Shown: positions 43,355 to 53,617 of the stretch, in pieces
How positions within the stretch are numbered: position 1 is the first letter of the stretch
How the letters are laid out: every line of letters begins with the position of its first letter
Source of the DNA: Triticum aestivum
Taxonomy: Eukaryota > Streptophyta > Magnoliopsida > Poales > Poaceae
Reading direction: 5' to 3'
Assembly (NCBI RefSeq): GCF_018294505.1
Contig: NC_057813.1
Coordinates: forward strand, 320,067,191 to 320,131,190
DNA: 64,000 nt
Notes under the pieces: model-generated
The model's input: only the letters and a program-made list of their open reading frames with translations
Told to the model about the DNA's origin: nothing
Databases searched by the model: none
Position numbers and translations under genes: made by a program

Positions 43355-46300
43355 TTACATTGTGATGAATCGAACACCCATGGAATTCTGGTGTTGATCA
43401 TGTTTTGCTCTAGGGAGAGGCTTAGTCAACGGATCTGCTACATTCAGGTCCGTATGTACTTTACAAATCTCTATGTCTCCATCTTGAACATTTTCACGAA
43501 TGGAGTTGAAGCGACGCTTGATGTGCCTTGTCTTCTTGTGAAACCTGGGCTCTTTGGCAAGTGCAATAGCTCCAGTGTTGTCACAGAAGAGCTTGATCGG
43601 CCCCGACGCATTGGGTATGACTCCTAGGTCGGTGATGAACTCCTTCACCCATATTGCTTCATGTGCTGCCTCCGAGGCTGCCATGTATTCCGCTTCACAT
43701 GTAGATCCCGCCACGACGCTTTGCTTGCAACTGCACCAGCTTACTGCCCCACCATTCAAAATATACACGTATCCGGTTTGTGACTTAGAGTCATCCAGAT
43801 CTGTGTCGAAGCTAGCATTGACGTAACCCTTTACGACGAGCTCTTCGTCACCTCCATAAACAAGAAACATTTCCTTAGTCCTTTTCAGGTACTTCAGGAT
43901 ATTCTTGACCGTTGTCCAGTGTTCCTTGCCGGGATTACTTTGGTACCTTCCTACCAAACTTACGGCAAGGTTAACATCAGGTCTGGTACACAGCATGGCA
44001 TACATAATAGAACCTATGGCTGAGGCATAGGGGATGACGCTCATCTCTTCTATATCTTCTGCCGTGGTCGGACATTGAGCTGAGCTCAATTTCATACCTT
44101 GTAACACAGGTAAGAACCCCTTCTTGGATTGATCCATATTGAACTTCCTCAATATCTTATCAAGGTATGTGCTTTGTGAAAGACCTATGAGGCGTCTCGA
44201 TCTATCTCTATAGATTTTGATGCCTAATATATAAGCAGCTTCTCCAAGGTCCTTCATTGAAAAACTTTTATTCAAGTAGGCCTTGATGCTGTCCAAGAGT
44301 TCTATATCATTTCCCATCAAAAGTATGTCATCTACATATAATATGAGAAATGCTACAGAGCTCCCACTCACTTTCTTGTAAACGCAGGCTTCTCCATAAG
44401 TCTGTGTAAACCCAAACGCTTTGATCATCTCATCAAAGCGAATGTTCCAACTCCGAGATGCTTGCACCAGCCCATAAATCGAGCGTTGGAGCTTGCACAC
44501 TTTGTCAGCATTATTAGGATCGACAAAACCTTCCGGCTGTATCATATACAATTCTTCCTTAAGGAAACCATTAAGGAATGCCGTTTTGACGTCCATTTGC
44601 CATATTTCGTAATCATAGAATGCGGCAATTGCTAACATGATTCGGACGGACTTCAGCTTCGCTACCGGTGAGAAAGTCTCATCGTAGTCAACCCCTTGAA
44701 CTTGTCGATAACCCTTAGCGACAAGCCGAGCTTTATAGATGGTCACATTACCATCCGCGTCTGTCTTCCTCTTAAAGATCCATTTATTTTCTATGGCTCG
44801 CCGCTCCACGGGCAAGTCAGTCAAAGTCCATACTTTGTTTTCATACATGGATCCTATCTCGGATTTCATGGCTTCTAGCCATTTGTCGGAATCCGAGCCC
44901 GCCATCGCTTCTTCATAGTTCGAAGGTTCACCGTTGTCTAACAGCATGATTTCCAAGACAGGGTTGCCGTACCACTCTGGTGCGGAACGTGTCCTTGTGG
45001 ACCTTCGAATTTCAGTAGGGGCTTGATCAGAAGTATCTTGATCATTAACTTCCTCTCTGGTCGGTGCAGGCACCTCAGGAACATTTTCTTGAGTTGCGCC
45101 ATTTTCCGGTTCAAGAGGTAATACTTCATCAAGCTCTACTTTCCTCCCACTTACTTCTTTCGAGAGAAACTCTTTCTCCAGCAAGGACCCATTCTTGGCA
45201 ACAAAGATCTTGCCTTTGGATCTGAGGTAGAAGGTGTACCCAATAGTTTCTTTTGGGTATCCTATGAAGACGCATTTTTCCGACTTGGGTTCGAGCTTTT
45301 CAGGTTGAAGTTTCTTGACATAAGCATCGCATCCCCAAACTTTTAGAAACGACAGCTTAGGTTTCTTCCCAAACCATAATTCATACGGTGTCGTCTCAAC
45401 ATATTTCGACGGAGCCCTATTTAAAGTGAATGCGGCAGTCTCTAAAGCATAGACCCAAAAAGATAGCGGTAAATCGGTAAGAGACATCATAGATCGTACC
45501 ATATCTAATAGAGTGCGATTACGACGTTCGGACACACCATTACGCTGAGGTGTTCCAGGCGGCGTGAGTTGTGAAACTATTCCACATTTTCTTAAGTGTG
45601 TGCCAAACTCGTGACTCAAGTATTCTCCTCCACGATCTGATCGTAGAAACTTGATTTTCCTGTCACGTTGATTTTCAACCTCACTCTGAAATTCCTTGAA
45701 CTTTTCAAAGGTTTCCAACTTGTGTTTCATTAAGTAGATATACCCATACCTACTTAAATCATCAGTGAGGGTGAGAACATAACGATAGCCACCACGAGCC
45801 TCAACACTCATTGGACCGCACACATCAGTATGTATGATTTCCAATAAGTCGGTTGCTCGCTCCATTGTTCCTGAGAACGGAGTCTTGGTCATTTTACCCA
45901 TAAGGCATGGTTCGCACGTGTCAAATGATTCATAATCAAGAGACTCTAAAAGTCCATCAGCATGGAGCTTCTTCATGCGTTTGACACCTATGTGACCAAG
46001 GCGGCAGTGCCACAGGTATGTGGGACTATCATTATCAACCTTACTTCTTTTGGTACTCCCATTATGAACATGTGTAGCATCACGTTCGAGATTCATAAGG
46101 AATAAACCATTCACCATAGGAGCATGACCATAAAACATATCTCTCATAAAAATGGAACAACCATTATTCTCAGATTTAAAAGAGTAGCCATCTCGAATTA
46201 AACGAGATCCCGATACAATGTTCATGCTCAAAGCTGGCACTAAATAACAATTATTAAGGTTTAAAACTAATCCCGAAGGGAGATGCAGAGGCAGCGTGCC

Positions 46301-47326
46301 GACGGCGATCACATTGACCTTGGAACCATTCCCGACGTGCATCGTCACCTCGTCCTTTGCCAGTTTCTGCTTATTCCGCAGCCCCTGCTTTGAGTTACAA
46401 ATGTGAGCAACTGCACCGGTATCAAATACCCAGGAGCTACTACGGGCACTAGTAAGGTACACATCAATTACATGTATATCACATATACCTTTTGTTTTGC
46501 CGGCCTTCTTATCCGCTAAGTACTTAGGGCAGTTCCGCTTCCAGTGACCGCTTCCCTTGCAATAAAAGCACTCAGTCTCGGGCTTGGGTCCATTCTTTGG
46601 CTTCTTCCCGGCAGCTTGCTTGCCGGGCGCGGCAACCTCCTTGCCGTCCTTCTTGAAGTTCTTTTTACCCTTGCCTTTCTTGAACATAGTGGTTTTATTG
46701 ACCATCAACACTTGATGTTCTTTCCTGACTTCTACCTCTGCTGATTTCAGCATAGCAAATACTTCAGGAATGGTCTTTTCCATCCCCTGCATATTGAAGT
46801 TCATCACAAAGCTCTTGTAGCTTGGTGGAAGCGACTGGAGGATTCTGTCAATGACCGCATCATCCGGGAGATTAACTCCCAGCTGAGTCAAGAGGTTATG
46901 CAACCCAGACATAGTGAGTATGAGCTCACTGACAGAACTGTTTTCCTCCATCTTACAGCTGAAGAATTTGCCGGAGACTTCATATCTCTCGACCCGGGCA
47001 TGAGCTTGGAAAACCATTTTCAGCTCTTCGAACATCTCATATGCTCCATGTCTCTCAAAACGCTTTTGGAGCCCCGGCTCTAGGCTGTAAAGCATGCCGC
47101 ACTGAACGAGGGAGTAGTCATCAGAACGTGCCTGCCAAGCGTTCATAACATCTTGTTCTGCAGGGAGAACGGGTGCGTCACCAAGCGGTGCTTGTAGGAC
47201 ATAATCTTTCTTGGCAGCTATGAGGATGATCCTCAGGTTCCGGACCCAGTCCGTATAGTTGCTGCCATCGTCTTTCAGCTTGGTTTTCTCTAGGAACGCG
47301 TTGAAGTTGAGGACTACGTTGGCCAT
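43355..47326 (-). CDS. gag-pol polyprotein of El-7 (Angela/BARE), 1323 residues, uninterrupted
   Basis: Order: gag; zinc knuckle C253-F-Y-C to C266; protease D302-T-G-A; integrase zinc site H440, H445, C471, C474; integrase catalytic D501, D564, E600 (35 residues between the last two); reverse transcriptase with D912 and Y997-V-D-D; RNase H. Full family length with no stop. Two odd positions stand out. The first RNase H motif reads GYVNASF (N1170, codon 43817-43819) where Copia elements have Asp. The RT motif reads YGLVQAS (V954, codon 44465-44467) where Lys is usual. Both would probably weaken reverse transcription, so an open frame need not mean an active element. The product makes cytoplasmic virus-like particles, copies the RNA and integrates the DNA. 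Confidence 0.95.
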   Translation of the reverse strand: MANVVLNFNAFLEKTKLKDDGSNYTDWVRNLRIILIAAKKDYVLQAPLGDAPVLPAEQDVMNAWQARSDDYSLVQCGMLYSLEPGLQKRFERHGAYEMFEELKMVFQAHARVERYEVSGKFFSCKMEENSSVSELILTMSGLHNLLTQLGVNLPDDAVIDRILQSLPPSYKSFVMNFNMQGMEKTIPEVFAMLKSAEVEVRKEHQVLMVNKTTMFKKGKGKKNFKKDGKEVAAPGKQAAGKKPKNGPKPETECFYCKGSGHWKRNCPKYLADKKAGKTKGICDIHVIDVYLTSARSSSWVFDTGAVAHICNSKQGLRNKQKLAKDEVTMHVGNGSKVNVIAVGTLPLHLPSGLVLNLNNCYLVPALSMNIVSGSRLIRDGYSFKSENNGCSIFMRDMFYGHAPMVNGLFLMNLERDATHVHNGSTKRSKVDNDSPTYLWHCRLGHIGVKRMKKLHADGLLESLDYESFDTCEPCLMGKMTKTPFSGTMERATDLLEIIHTDVCGPMSVEARGGYRYVLTLTDDLSRYGYIYLMKHKLETFEKFKEFQSEVENQRDRKIKFLRSDRGGEYLSHEFGTHLRKCGIVSQLTPPGTPQRNGVSERRNRTLLDMVRSMMSLTDLPLSFWVYALETAAFTLNRAPSKYVETTPYELWFGKKPKLSFLKVWGCDAYVKKLQPEKLEPKSEKCVFIGYPKETIGYTFYLRSKGKIFVAKNGSLLEKEFLSKEVSGRKVELDEVLPLEPENGATQENVPEVPAPTREEVNDQDTSDQAPTEIRRSTRTRSAPEWYGNPVLEIMLLDNGEPSNYEEAMAGSDSDKWLEAMKSEIGSMYENKVWTLTDLPVERRAIENKWIFKRKTDADGNVTIYKARLVAKGYRQVQGVDYDETFSPVAKLKSVRIMLAIAAFYDYEIWQMDVKTAFLNGFLKEELYMIQPEGFVDPNNADKVCKLQRSIYGLVQASRSWNIRFDEMIKAFGFTQTYGEACVYKKVSGSSVAFLILYVDDILLMGNDIELLDSIKAYLNKSFSMKDLGEAAYILGIKIYRDRSRRLIGLSQSTYLDKILRKFNMDQSKKGFLPVLQGMKLSSAQCPTTAEDIEEMSVIPYASAIGSIMYAMLCTRPDVNLAVSLVGRYQSNPGKEHWTTVKNILKYLKRTKEMFLVYGGDEELVVKGYVNASFDTDLDDSKSQTGYVYILNGGAVSWCSCKQSVVAGSTCEAEYMAASEAAHEAIWVKEFITDLGVIPNASGPIKLFCDNTGAIALAKEPRFHKKTRHIKRRFNSIRENVQDGDIEICKVHTDLNVADPLTKPLPRAKHDQHQNSMGVRFITM

Positions 47327-48605
47327 TTAATCTACAAGACATATTGTAAAAAATTTAGACTAAGTTCATGATAATTAAGTTCAACTAATCAAATTATTAG
47401 TGAACTCCCACTCAGATTAGACATCCCTCCAGTCATCTAAGTATTACATGATCCGAGTTAACTAGACCGTGTCCGATCATCACGTGAGACGGACTAGTCA
47501 ACATCGGTGAACATCTTCATGTTGATCGTATCTACTATACGACTCATGCTCGACCTTTCGGTCTTCTGTGTTCCGAGGCCATGTCTGTACATGCTAGGCT
47601 CGTCAAGTCAACCTAAGTGTTTGCATGTGTAAATCTGTCTTACACCCGTTGTATGTGAACGTCTGAATAAAACACCCGATCATCACGTGGTGTTTTGAAA
47701 CAGCGAACTGTCGCAACGGTGCACAGTTAGGGGGAACACTTCTTGAAATTATTGTGAGGGATCATCTTATTTACTACCGTCGTTCTATGTAAACAAGATG
47801 CAAAACATGATAAACATCACATGCAATCAAATAATAAACGTGACATGATATGGCCAATAGCACATAGCTCCTTTGATCTCCATCTTGGGGCTCCATGATC
47901 ATCTTATCACCGGCTTGACACCATGATCTCCATCATCGTGTCTCCATGAAGTTGCTCGCCAACTATTACTTCTACTACTATGGCTAACGCGTTTAGCGAT
48001 AAAGTAAAGTAATTTACATGGCGTTTCTTGATGACATGCAGGTCATATAAAAGAATAAAGACAACTCCTATGGCTCATGCCGGTTGTCATACTCATCGAC
48101 ATGCAAGTCGTGAATCGTATTACAATAGCATGAACATCTCATACATCACATATAGATCATTCATCATTCATCACAACTTTGGCCATATCATATCACAAAC
48201 CACTTGCTGCAAAAACAAGTTAGACGTCCTCTAATTGTTGTTGCAAGTTTTACGTGGCTGAATTAGGGTTCTAGCAAGAACGTTTTCTTACCTACGTTAA
48301 AGCCACAACGTGATTTATCAACTTCTATTTACCCTTCATAAGGACCCTGTTCATCGATTCCGCTCCAACTAAAGTAGGAGAGACAGACACCCGCCAGCCA
48401 CCTTATGCAACTAGTGCATGTTAGTCGGTGGAACCGGTCTCACGTAAGCGTACGTGTAAGGTTGGTCCGGGCCGCTTCATCCCACAATACCGCTGAAGCA
48501 AGAAAGGACTAGTAACGGCAAGAAAGTTGACAAATCTACGCCCACAACAAATTGTGTTCTACTCGCGCAAGAAGAACTACACATAGAACTAGCTCATGAT
48601 GCCAC
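47327..48605 (-). other. 5' untranslated leader and primer binding site of El-7
   Basis: No gene. Next to the LTR the minus strand reads GTGGCATCATGAGC (48592-48605), the initiator-Met-tRNA-type primer site of BARE/Angela elements. The leader of about 1.28 kb carries upstream ATGs and is of the long type seen in this family, where dimerisation and packaging signals lie. Confidence 0.75.
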
Positions 48606-50322
48606 TATTGGGGAACGTTGCAGAAAACAAAAATTTTCCTACTCGTTTCACCAAGATCATCTAGGAGTTCATCTAGCAACGAGTGATTAGATGCATCTAC
48701 ATACCTTTGTAGATCGCGCACGGAAGCGTTCAAAAGAACGGTGATGATGTAGTCGTACTCGACGTGATCCAAATCACCGATGACCAGCGCCGAACGGACG
48801 GCACCTCCGCGTTCAACACACGTACGGGACGGGAGACGTCTCCTCCTTCTTGATCCAGCAAGGGGGAAGGAGAGGTTGATGAAGATCCAGCAGCACGACG
48901 GCGTGGTGGTGGATGCAGGGCGTCACAGCAGCAGGGCTTCGCCGAGACTACAAGGGAGAGACGTAACGGGGGGAGATGGAGGCGCCAGGGGCTGGTGTAA
49001 AATCCCTCCTCTCCCCCCCACTATATATAGGGGTGCCAAGGGGGGGCGCCGGCCCTAGTAGATGGCATCTACTAGGGGGGGCGGCGGCCAAGGGGAGGTT
49101 TCCCTCCCCCCCAAGGCACCTAGGGGTGCCTTCCACCACATGGACTCTTCCATGGTGGAAACCCTAGGCGCATGAGCCTATAGGGGCTGGTGCCCTTGGC
49201 CCATCTAGGCCAAGGCGCACCCCCTACAGCCCATGTGGCCCCCTGGGACAGGTGGCCCCACCCGGTGGACCCACGGGACCCTTCCGGTGGTCCCGGTACA
49301 ATACCGATAACCCCGAAACTTGTCCCGATGCCCGAAATAGCACTTCCTATATATAATTGTTTACCTCCGGACCATTCCGGAACTCCTCGTGACGTCCGGG
49401 ATCTCATCCGGGACTCCGAACAACATTCAGGTTTCTGCATATACATATCTTCATAACCCTAGTGTCACCGAACCTTAAGTGTGTAGACCCTACGGGTTCG
49501 GGAGACAAGCAGACATGACCGAGACGACTCTCCGGTCAATAACCAACAGCGGGATCTGGATACCCATGTTGGCTCCCACATGCTCCACGATGATCTCATC
49601 GGATGAACCACGATGTCGAGGATTTAATCAATCCCGTACGCTATTCCCTTTGTCTATCGATATGTTACTGGCCCGAGATTCAATCGTCGGTATCCCAATA
49701 CCTTGTTCAATCTCGTTACCGGCAAGTCACTTTACTCGTATCGTAATGCATGATCACGTGACCAGACACTTGGTCACTTTGAGCTCATTATGATGATGCA
49801 TTACCGAGTGGGCCCAGTGATACCTCTCCGTCATACGGAGTGACAAATCCCAGTCTTGATCCATGTCACCCAACAGACACTTTCGGAGATACCCGTAGTC
49901 TACCTTTATAGTCACCCAGTTACGTTGTGACGTTTGGCATACCCAAAGAACTCCTACGGTATCCGGGAGTCACACGATCTCATGGTCAAAGGAATAGATA
50001 CTTGACATTAGAAAACTCTAGCAAACGAACTATACGATCTTGTGCTATGTTTAGGATTGGGTCTTGTCCATCACATCATTCTCCCCATGATGTGATCTCG
50101 TTATCAATGACATCCAGTGTCCATAGTCAAGAAACCATGACTATCTGTTGATCAACGAACTAGTCAACTAGAGGCTCACTAGGGACATGTTGGTGTCTGT
50201 TATTCACACATGTATTACGATTTCCGGATAACACAATTATAGCATGAATAAAGACAATTATCATAAACAAGGAAATATAATAATAATGCTTTTATTGTTG
50301 CCTCTAGGGCATATTTCCAACA
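48606..50322 (-). repeat. 5' LTR of El-7 (about 1.7 kb)
   Basis: Near-identical to 41618-43322, with about 20 substitutions by eye and a 14-base indel near 49255. It has the same TG...TA ends. Confidence 0.93.
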
Positions 50323-51532
50323 GTGGTGCCCTGGGATTTTACACTTTCGATGTCACCCCCCCAGCCTGTTTATTTTTATTTCAAATTTCATTTAAATCCA
50401 GATAGCTTCAAATGGCCACTACTTTTTATCTATAAGTCCAAATGCATTGATTCTTTTTTGCATTGTGTTCTTTGTCCAAAAATCTAGCAGCTCACCAAAG
50501 TTGGGATTTTTCCTGCTGTCTAGATTTTCTGGTGAATTTCAGAAGGTTTCTTGATGATTTCTTTTTGTGTTTTTATTTATTTTCAGAAGACCAGGCTTGT
50601 CTTGAGGATCACCAGGAGGTTTGTGAACCTCATCTGCACTAAGGCAAGCCACAGCAACATTTTCATAGTGCCACTACAATATTTGTGATTTTCTACTTGA
50701 ACAAATGATTATCCATGCATTTAAATTATTAATATGTTAATTATATTATGTTAAATGCTTGTTAAAGTAAATATGCTTGATTTACAGAAAATTTGAAGTG
50801 AACTTAGTTGGTAAACTAACAATGATTTAGTTATTGTTTGATGAAAGATAATATGGTTATGGATATAAATAATTAGTGAGATTATTTTCTTGCATCAGTA
50901 AAAATGATAAATTTGCTAGAAAAGATTCTGGTTGAAGTAAGGTTTGATCTTAACCAGAGAAGTATCATGAGTTGTTGATGCTCAGTGTGAGCATAGTTGA
51001 CTCAGTCATTTCCGTTGATATGTGATGCATATGTTGGTGATGCATGTCATGGCATTATGACGCCGGTTATTTCGACTTTAAGTTGAACCCGTTAATAACT
51101 CAACTTGAATATGTTGTTGATCGGGTCATGGTACCACTGAATCGAGTCCTTCCTAGTGCAACCACATTTTCCGGTATGGGACGGCCTTTATTCGTCTCAC
51201 TGTCATGCCTCTGGTCGGTGCCTCCATCTAGGGAAGGTTATGGGCGTGCTGTACCCTGGCCCGGTAAGTAGGCATAACCTTGTGAGCCCGTTGTTAAGTT
51301 TTTGGTACCGCATCCCTGTGTGGGATAGTGGCCACGACAGTGGTCGTTGTGTCTTTGGTAGACACGAGGCCACCCAGGACTAGCCCGATGGGGAGTGAGT
51401 CAGAGTGGCCGGGAGAGTGTCATGGCAATGGAGGGGTTTCGTCAGAATGTCGTTGGTCCACCTGAATTGGAGTGCGAGGCCATGGGTTCCGTGGTGTGGG
51501 TGTAGTGCGCTACCTCTGCAGAGTGTATTAAT

Positions 51533-51562
51533 CTATCGATAGCCGAGTCCACGGTTAAGGAC
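51533..51562 (+). promoter_or_regulatory. Paired hairpin block, El-6 5' LTR
   Basis: CTATCGATAG (10-base palindrome) followed by GTCC, eight bases, GGAC. Same order and spacing as in El-3; the first stem is shorter but still perfect. The copy in the 3' LTR is at 60806-60835. Confidence 0.55.
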
Positions 51563-51677
51563 ACGCTCGAAAGTAGGTCACACCATGGGTCATCGTTTAA
51601 TGAATTTTGCACACTAAGTGTGAAGTTTGCATTGTGTTGGTGGCGGGAAGGCCATCGTGTTGATTTGGACCAGATGT

Positions 51678-51832
51678 TGGTCATGGTTGTGATCACCGTA
51701 AGGATCACGGGCCAAATACTGGTCGTGGTTGTGATCACCGTAAGGATCACGGGCCAAATACTGGTCGTGGTTGTGATCGCCGTAAGGATCACGGGCCAAA
51801 TATTGGTTGTGTTTGTGATAGCCGTAAGGATC
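51678..51832. repeat. 42-bp tandem repeats in the El-6 5' LTR
   Basis: Three full units and one partial of TGGTCGTGGTTGTGATC plus ACCGTAAGGATCACGGGCC. GTGATC and GATCAC make each unit foldable. Repeated in the 3' LTR at 60951-61105. Confidence 0.9.
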
Positions 51833-52390
51833 ACGAGATGTCTCTGGGTTGGCATGTTTGTGATCCAGGAACGATCATGGTTGGTAAGCCAGTCCAAGGT
51901 ACGATTATCACAAGAGCATGGTCACAGCATGTTGGATATATTGTTGCATTATTATTAATTCGTTAATTGTCATGATATTGTTTGTCATTATGTTTATGCT
52001 TGTTGTGAGCTTGCAAGTACCTTCAATGTACTGACCTGGCGTGTCATGCCAGATTTCAGGAAAGTTCCGTTGGAAAGGAGTGATGTCCGAGTCTAGATCG
52101 TGTCCACATCGGTGTCCCTATGCTATGGAGTTCCGCTACGACATTGTTCCGCTGCCGTGTAGTTGTCGTGATCGAGGCCCCTTTATGTTCACTAAATATT
52201 GTACATATTGTTCAGCCGCATCGTGTGTGCCGCTTGGCCTCGCCAATTTTTGTAATGTATACTCTGATCCGCTAGCATCAATAAAGCACTTGTTTTCTGT
52301 ACCAAGATGTTGTGTGTTGCCGGAAGACAAGGTCTCTGGGCTGGCAATGCATGGTAAACCGGTTGCTCTGAGCCGGGGTGCCACAACGCT

Positions 52391-52404
52391 TGGTATCAGA
52401 GCCG
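52391..52404 (+). other. Primer binding site of El-6
   Basis: TGGTATCAGAGCCG, five bases after the LTR; an exact match to the complement of the initiator methionine tRNA 3' end over the first 12 bases. Confidence 0.9.
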
Positions 52405-52554
52405 CGCTGACTGTAGGCCACGCTAGACTAGGACAAGTTAACCGGACGCTAGATACGAGTTGTAGTTGAGTGCCGGTTGAATTTGTAGCTGGTTGTTGCA
52501 TTGCATGCACTGATTTTTATTTTTATGCTAACCTGTTAATGGTTGTGAGTATAT

Positions 52555-53348
52555 ATGGCACTGGTGTCGTATCCGTGCCAGTTGCAGCTAATGCCGTACA
52601 CGTCACCGCTCCATAACATGTGGCGTCGGCTGTACCCCCTCGGTGACGACCCAGCCTATCGTGTGTACCGGGAGCATCTAGCTGACTCAGTGAATGAGTA
52701 TCCCGCCATGGTAAATCTACGCACCAGTTCCGATTCCAGCACTTACACTCGTACCTCTCGGAGCGATTGTGCTTCTACCGCTTCTTAGGCTGTCCAGCTT
52801 GCTGCATTCGAGGTCCTTGTTGACCTTCGCTACAATGAGGTCCGGATGCAGAACCACCCAGGTTTCTACTACTATCCTTCTCTGCACGATAATGGTCCTG
52901 TCCGTTTCCCTATCATTGATCCGGAGTCCGATAGTGTTGCTAGCCACCTTTCTCGTTATATCAGTGCTAGCTATTTTATGATCTACGAGCTGGCTCGAGA
53001 GCTTACTCGTGCCCGTACTGCTTTAGCCCCGCTAGATCAATCACTACTCCAGCATCTGTAGGATTTACTCCCTATATTCCAGCCAGTTCTATTTCCCCCG
53101 TTTCACCGGTTACTCCTACGTGTAGCTCGGGCACTGCGACTGTGAGTCCACTTAGTGCTCTTGCTGAGTGGGTTTCACTTCTCGCCAAGCTTGTAGCCCC
53201 AATGCTTCACCCTGCACGTGCCTCGGAGGGAGAGCCCTCGAGGCAGCGTCGTCATGTCACCTTTAACCCGGAGGTCTCAGTTAACCCCGTCAGTTCAGGA
53301 TCTGAGTCCTCTTTAGGAGAGGACCCCGCAGCACCAGCAGAGCAGTAG
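52555..53348 (+). pseudogene. Accessory pre-gag gene of El-6, broken relative of the El-3 gene
   Basis: Starts MALVSYPCQL at 52555. One frame runs through a TAG at 52786-52788 and a second TAG at 53059-53061. The C-terminal part (LSALAEWVSLLAKLV, Ser-rich tail) then lies in another frame to 53348. The original length would be about 265 codons, close to the 257 of El-3. From P33-A-Y to the helix AVQLAAF (79-85) the residues line up without gaps with El-3: P to Y is 16, P to V is 20 and P to AVQ is 46 in both. The first TAG directly precedes AVQ. It sits in the same slot, between primer site and gag. Homology is likely; function is unknown. Confidence 0.65.
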
Positions 53349-53617
53349 AGCTTCTGAGTATTCGTAGTCGTCATGATGGAGTACGGATGTAGTCGTACGA
53401 GTCATGATGTTTCATTTCATGTATAAGAGTAGTTGAACCTGGCACGTTGTTATCTTTCATGTATGAGTCTATGTATAATTATGTTGGAACGCTATTTTAT
53501 TCGCCGCATTTTCTTCGTCATTTCGGTTTTTCGCGGGCTTTTGTTGCTGGATTTTCCCCAATTTATTTTGAATGCTTCTCATCTCGGTTGCGTTGCCTTG
53601 GGAAAAAACACAATAGG

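Larger units (their letters stand above)
41618..50322 (-). mobile_element. El-7: Angela/BARE-type Copia retrotransposon, full length (about 8.7 kb)
   Basis: Two LTRs of about 1.7 kb, primer site, polypurine tract and one uninterrupted gag-pol frame, all on the minus strand. The LTRs start TGTTGGAAATATGCCC on the minus strand, characteristic of Angela/BARE. Flanks are GTGGC (41613-41617) and GTGGT (50323-50327), a 5-base duplication with one mismatch. It sits in the 5' LTR of El-6, about 530 bases past its TATA box and opposite in direction. About 20 LTR differences were counted by eye, so it is young. Confidence 0.95.
50328..52385 (+). repeat. El-6 5' LTR, second piece
   Basis: Matches about 59640-61654. 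It contains an exon-like block at 50587-50643, the hairpin block at 51533-51562, the 42-bp tandem repeats at 51678-51832, and hairpins AGTAC/GTACT (52016-52032) and CTGGC/GCCAG (52036-52052). It ends GGTGCCACA. Confidence 0.9.

Noticed and set aside
43355..47326. Endogenous virus such as a pararetrovirus
   Set aside because: Domain order (integrase before RT), LTRs and primer site identify a Copia retrotransposon; no envelope, movement or coat protein is seen.
51620..51958. Open frame with repeated Val-Ile-Thr-Gly units
   Set aside because: Produced by the 42-bp tandem repeat (length divisible by three) in an LTR; not a gene.
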